Source of the DNA: an uncultured Megasphaera sp.
GTDB taxonomy: Bacteria > Bacillota > Negativicutes > Veillonellales > Megasphaeraceae
Direction of reading: 5' to 3'
NCBI RefSeq assembly: GCF_958350005.1
Contig: NZ_CATWFF010000010.1
Location: 1 to 24,212 of the forward strand
Length of the DNA: 24,212 bases
The notes below the pieces were generated by a model, which saw only the letters and a list, made by a program, of their open reading frames with translations, ran no database searches and had not been told where the DNA came from. The position numbers and the translations under genes are program-made. The stretch's first letter is position 1; every line of letters begins with the position of its first letter. Positions 22,904-24,212 of the stretch are shown piece by piece.

Positions 22904-23638
22904 ATGTCTGGACATTCAAAATGGGCTAATATTAAACGTAAAAAAGGAAAAAATGACGCAATCCGCGGTAAAATCACGACGAAAATCGGCCGTGAAATTA
23001 CCATTGCCGTCCGCATGGGCGGTCCCGACCCAGTCGGCAACATGCGTCTGAAACTGGCCCTGCAGAAAGCAAAAGAAAACAATATCCCCAAAGATAATAT
23101 CAAGCGGGCTATTCAGAAGGGCGCCGGCGCAACAGAAGGCGCTAATTACGAAGAAATCGTATACGAAGGCTATGGCCCGGCTGGCGTAGCGGTTACGGTC
23201 AAAGTCCTGACGGACAACCGCAACCGCGCAGCTGCAGCCGTACGGCATGAATTTTCCAAATGCGGCGGTAACCTCGGCGCTACAGGCTGTGTAGGCTGGA
23301 TGTTCCATAATACAGGTATTTTCGTCGTTGCCAAAGATCATGCCGATGAAGAAACGATTATGGAAGTAGCCCTCGATGCCGGTGCAGACGACGTCAAGAC
23401 CGGCGATGAAGAATACGAAATCATTACGTCGCCGGAAGCTTTCGACGCTGTCGAAAAAGCCCTGGCTGACCACAATATCGAACCGGAACACGCATCTATT
23501 ACGATGGTTCCGGAAAACACAGTAGCCCTCAGCGGCGAAGATGCAGAAAAAATGGAACGCTTTGTCGACGCCCTCGATGAAATCGACGACGTACAGGACG
23601 TATACCATAACGCAGAACTTCCGGACGAAGACGAATAG
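22904..23638 (+). CDS. yebC: YebC/TACO1-family protein
   Basis: A 244-residue member of the YebC/PmpR family, known both as a transcriptional regulator and as a translation factor helping difficult peptide bonds. Seen: the very conserved start SGHSKWANIKRKKGKNDA, the NIPKDNIKRAI motif (about 65-75), the central GGNLGATGCVGWMF, and an acidic C-terminal tail. The start is supported by GGGAGGC just before the ATG. It closes the operon and is followed by a strong terminator. Confidence 0.96.
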   Translation: MSGHSKWANIKRKKGKNDAIRGKITTKIGREITIAVRMGGPDPVGNMRLKLALQKAKENNIPKDNIKRAIQKGAGATEGANYEEIVYEGYGPAGVAVTVKVLTDNRNRAAAAVRHEFSKCGGNLGATGCVGWMFHNTGIFVVAKDHADEETIMEVALDAGADDVKTGDEEYEIITSPEAFDAVEKALADHNIEPEHASITMVPENTVALSGEDAEKMERFVDALDEIDDVQDVYHNAELPDEDE

Positions 23639-23645
23639 ATCCAGT

Positions 23646-23695
23646 AAAACCGCACCGTTGTCACATTTTTGGAGATGTGGCAGGTGTGGTTTTTT
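23646..23695 (+). terminator. Intrinsic terminator after yebC
   Basis: AAAACCGCACC (23646-23656) pairs with GGTGTGGTTTT (23683-23693) with one G-T pair, and an inner stem TGTCACAT pairs with ATGTGGCA (23675-23682) with one further G-T pair and a two-base bulge. It ends in six T (23690-23695). It is long and well formed, and lies eight bases after the yebC stop. Confidence 0.93.
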
Positions 23696-23721
23696 GGTCT
23701 AATTTACCTGTTTCTGATACG

Positions 23722-23742
23722 GTGGCTACACAGTGGCTACAC
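23722..23742. repeat. Short tandem repeat at the end of the integrase remnant
   Basis: GTGGCTACAC occurs at 23722-23731 and again at 23733-23742, one base apart. The first copy carries the stop codon of the integrase C-terminal tail on the - strand. Short repeats here may mark the edge of a lost element or a duplication. Confidence 0.5.
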
Positions 23743-24101
23743 TGGAAGCGGAAAATTTTACCGGCAATGTATTGACAGCATCGACTAATTGCCGCGCATT
23801 TTTTCTTTGACGGGGAAAACTTACCTTTCTTGATATCGACACCTTGTCGTTTTTTCTCGTCTATCATCCATTCCCACGCCTGGGCAAATGTAATATCTTT
23901 GTTTTCGAATTGCTCGGGCGCATGCCGATACGAAGATAATGCATCATAGGCCTCTGTTGACTTTGCAAAGTATCCAATGCATTTACGGATCCGTGTACCG
24001 TCATCTTTCCAGACAACTGTTATTACCGCTTTAAATGGCTTTTTTAAGCGACGTTTTAACTTATATACGGATCCAGTTCCATTTGCACGTTTCATACTCA
24101 T
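23726..24101 (-). pseudogene. Tyrosine integrase remnant with internal deletion
   Basis: The - strand reads from the ATG at 24101 (or 24095), after a GGAGG ribosome-binding site, into MKRANGTGSVYKL, the N-terminal start of phage/ICE tyrosine integrases, and then into a core-binding-like stretch (ITFAQAWEWMIDEKK). After about residue 95 the frame loses resemblance to anything. From 23812 to 23726 another frame reads RQRKNARQLVDAVNTLPVKF and ends at a TAG, which looks like an integrase C-terminal tail. No catalytic R-H-R-Y residues lie between, so an internal deletion with a frame change removed most of the gene, perhaps 250 or more residues. The first frame stays open to 23661 and runs through the yebC terminator, which supports its not being real there. 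It is AT-rich compared with the neighbours, and convergent with yebC. Confidence 0.7.
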
Positions 24102-24137
24102 AAAAATAGCCTCCTTATTAATTATGTATGGTTAATA

Positions 24138-24179
24138 AAGGGGCTTATATGCTATAATAATAGACGTAATCAGCCCCTT
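24138..24179. promoter_or_regulatory. Inverted repeat around a TATAAT, possible operator
   Basis: AAGGGGCT (24138-24145) and AGCCCCTT (24172-24179) are an exact inverted repeat 26 bases apart, with TATAAT on the + strand at 24153-24158 between them. No clear -35 box is seen. AGGTGA follows at 24187-24191, before a possible start (GTG 24188 or TTG 24198) for a + strand gene that the window cuts off. Confidence 0.35.
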
Positions 24180-24212
24180 ATAGACAGGTGATTATATTTG
24201 CCGGCATGGTAC

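Noticed and set aside
23722..23742. CRISPR-like repeat
   Set aside because: There are only two ten-base copies one base apart, with no spacers; no CRISPR array exists anywhere in the window.

Overview
The window looks like a chromosomal stretch of a Negativicutes (Veillonellales) anaerobe, most plausibly a Megasphaera-type organism. Three things point there: a Firmicute-style housekeeping run (dnaG, rpoD, tRNA, ylxM, ffh, rpsP, khpA, ylqD, rimM, trmD, SPOUT methyltransferase, yebC); a fused CoA-transferase that closely resembles the propionate CoA-transferase of Megasphaera elsdenii as I remember it; and a catabolic block built around short-chain acids. The genus is inferred from protein resemblance and gene content; no search was run.

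Left third (1-9673, + strand): a short-chain acid catabolic neighbourhood. In order it holds a beta-keto acid cleavage enzyme (BKACE, Kce-like), a 62-residue zinc-ribbon protein, an AtoE-type short-chain fatty acid transporter, a second paralogous transporter, a 3-hydroxyacyl-CoA-dehydrogenase-family enzyme that looks more like the branch acting on free acids, a Pct-like CoA-transferase, an orphan GltD-like flavin/Fe-S oxidoreductase, and a large HTH regulator started by TTG with its own promoter and palindrome. A working model is: take up a 3-hydroxy acid, oxidise it to a 3-keto acid, cleave it with acetyl-CoA to acetoacetate plus an acyl-CoA, and exchange the CoA through the transferase. The first three genes are visibly more AT-rich than the rest, so this cluster looks assembled from two sources. 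A cluster of CGTGA/TCACG half-sites lies at the join, and a 17-pair terminator-like hairpin separates the dehydrogenase from the CoA-transferase.

Middle (9797-14724, - strand): an M29 aminopeptidase preceded by a MATE transporter, then rpsT, a class II fructose-bisphosphate aldolase and an RluA-family pseudouridine synthase. rpsT and the pseudouridine synthase gene share a nearly identical 14-base palindromic element placed the same way over their -35 boxes.

Right (14853-23695, + strand): primase and primary sigma factor, a single CAT-anticodon tRNA (features favour tRNA-Ile2) with its own promoter, leader hairpin and terminator, then the signal-recognition, ribosomal-protein and RNA-modification operon, ending in a strong terminator after yebC.

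Right edge (23696-24212): a tyrosine-integrase remnant with its N-terminal part and its last 28 codons in different frames and no catalytic domain between them, followed by an inverted repeat around a TATAAT. No complete mobile element or CRISPR array is present.
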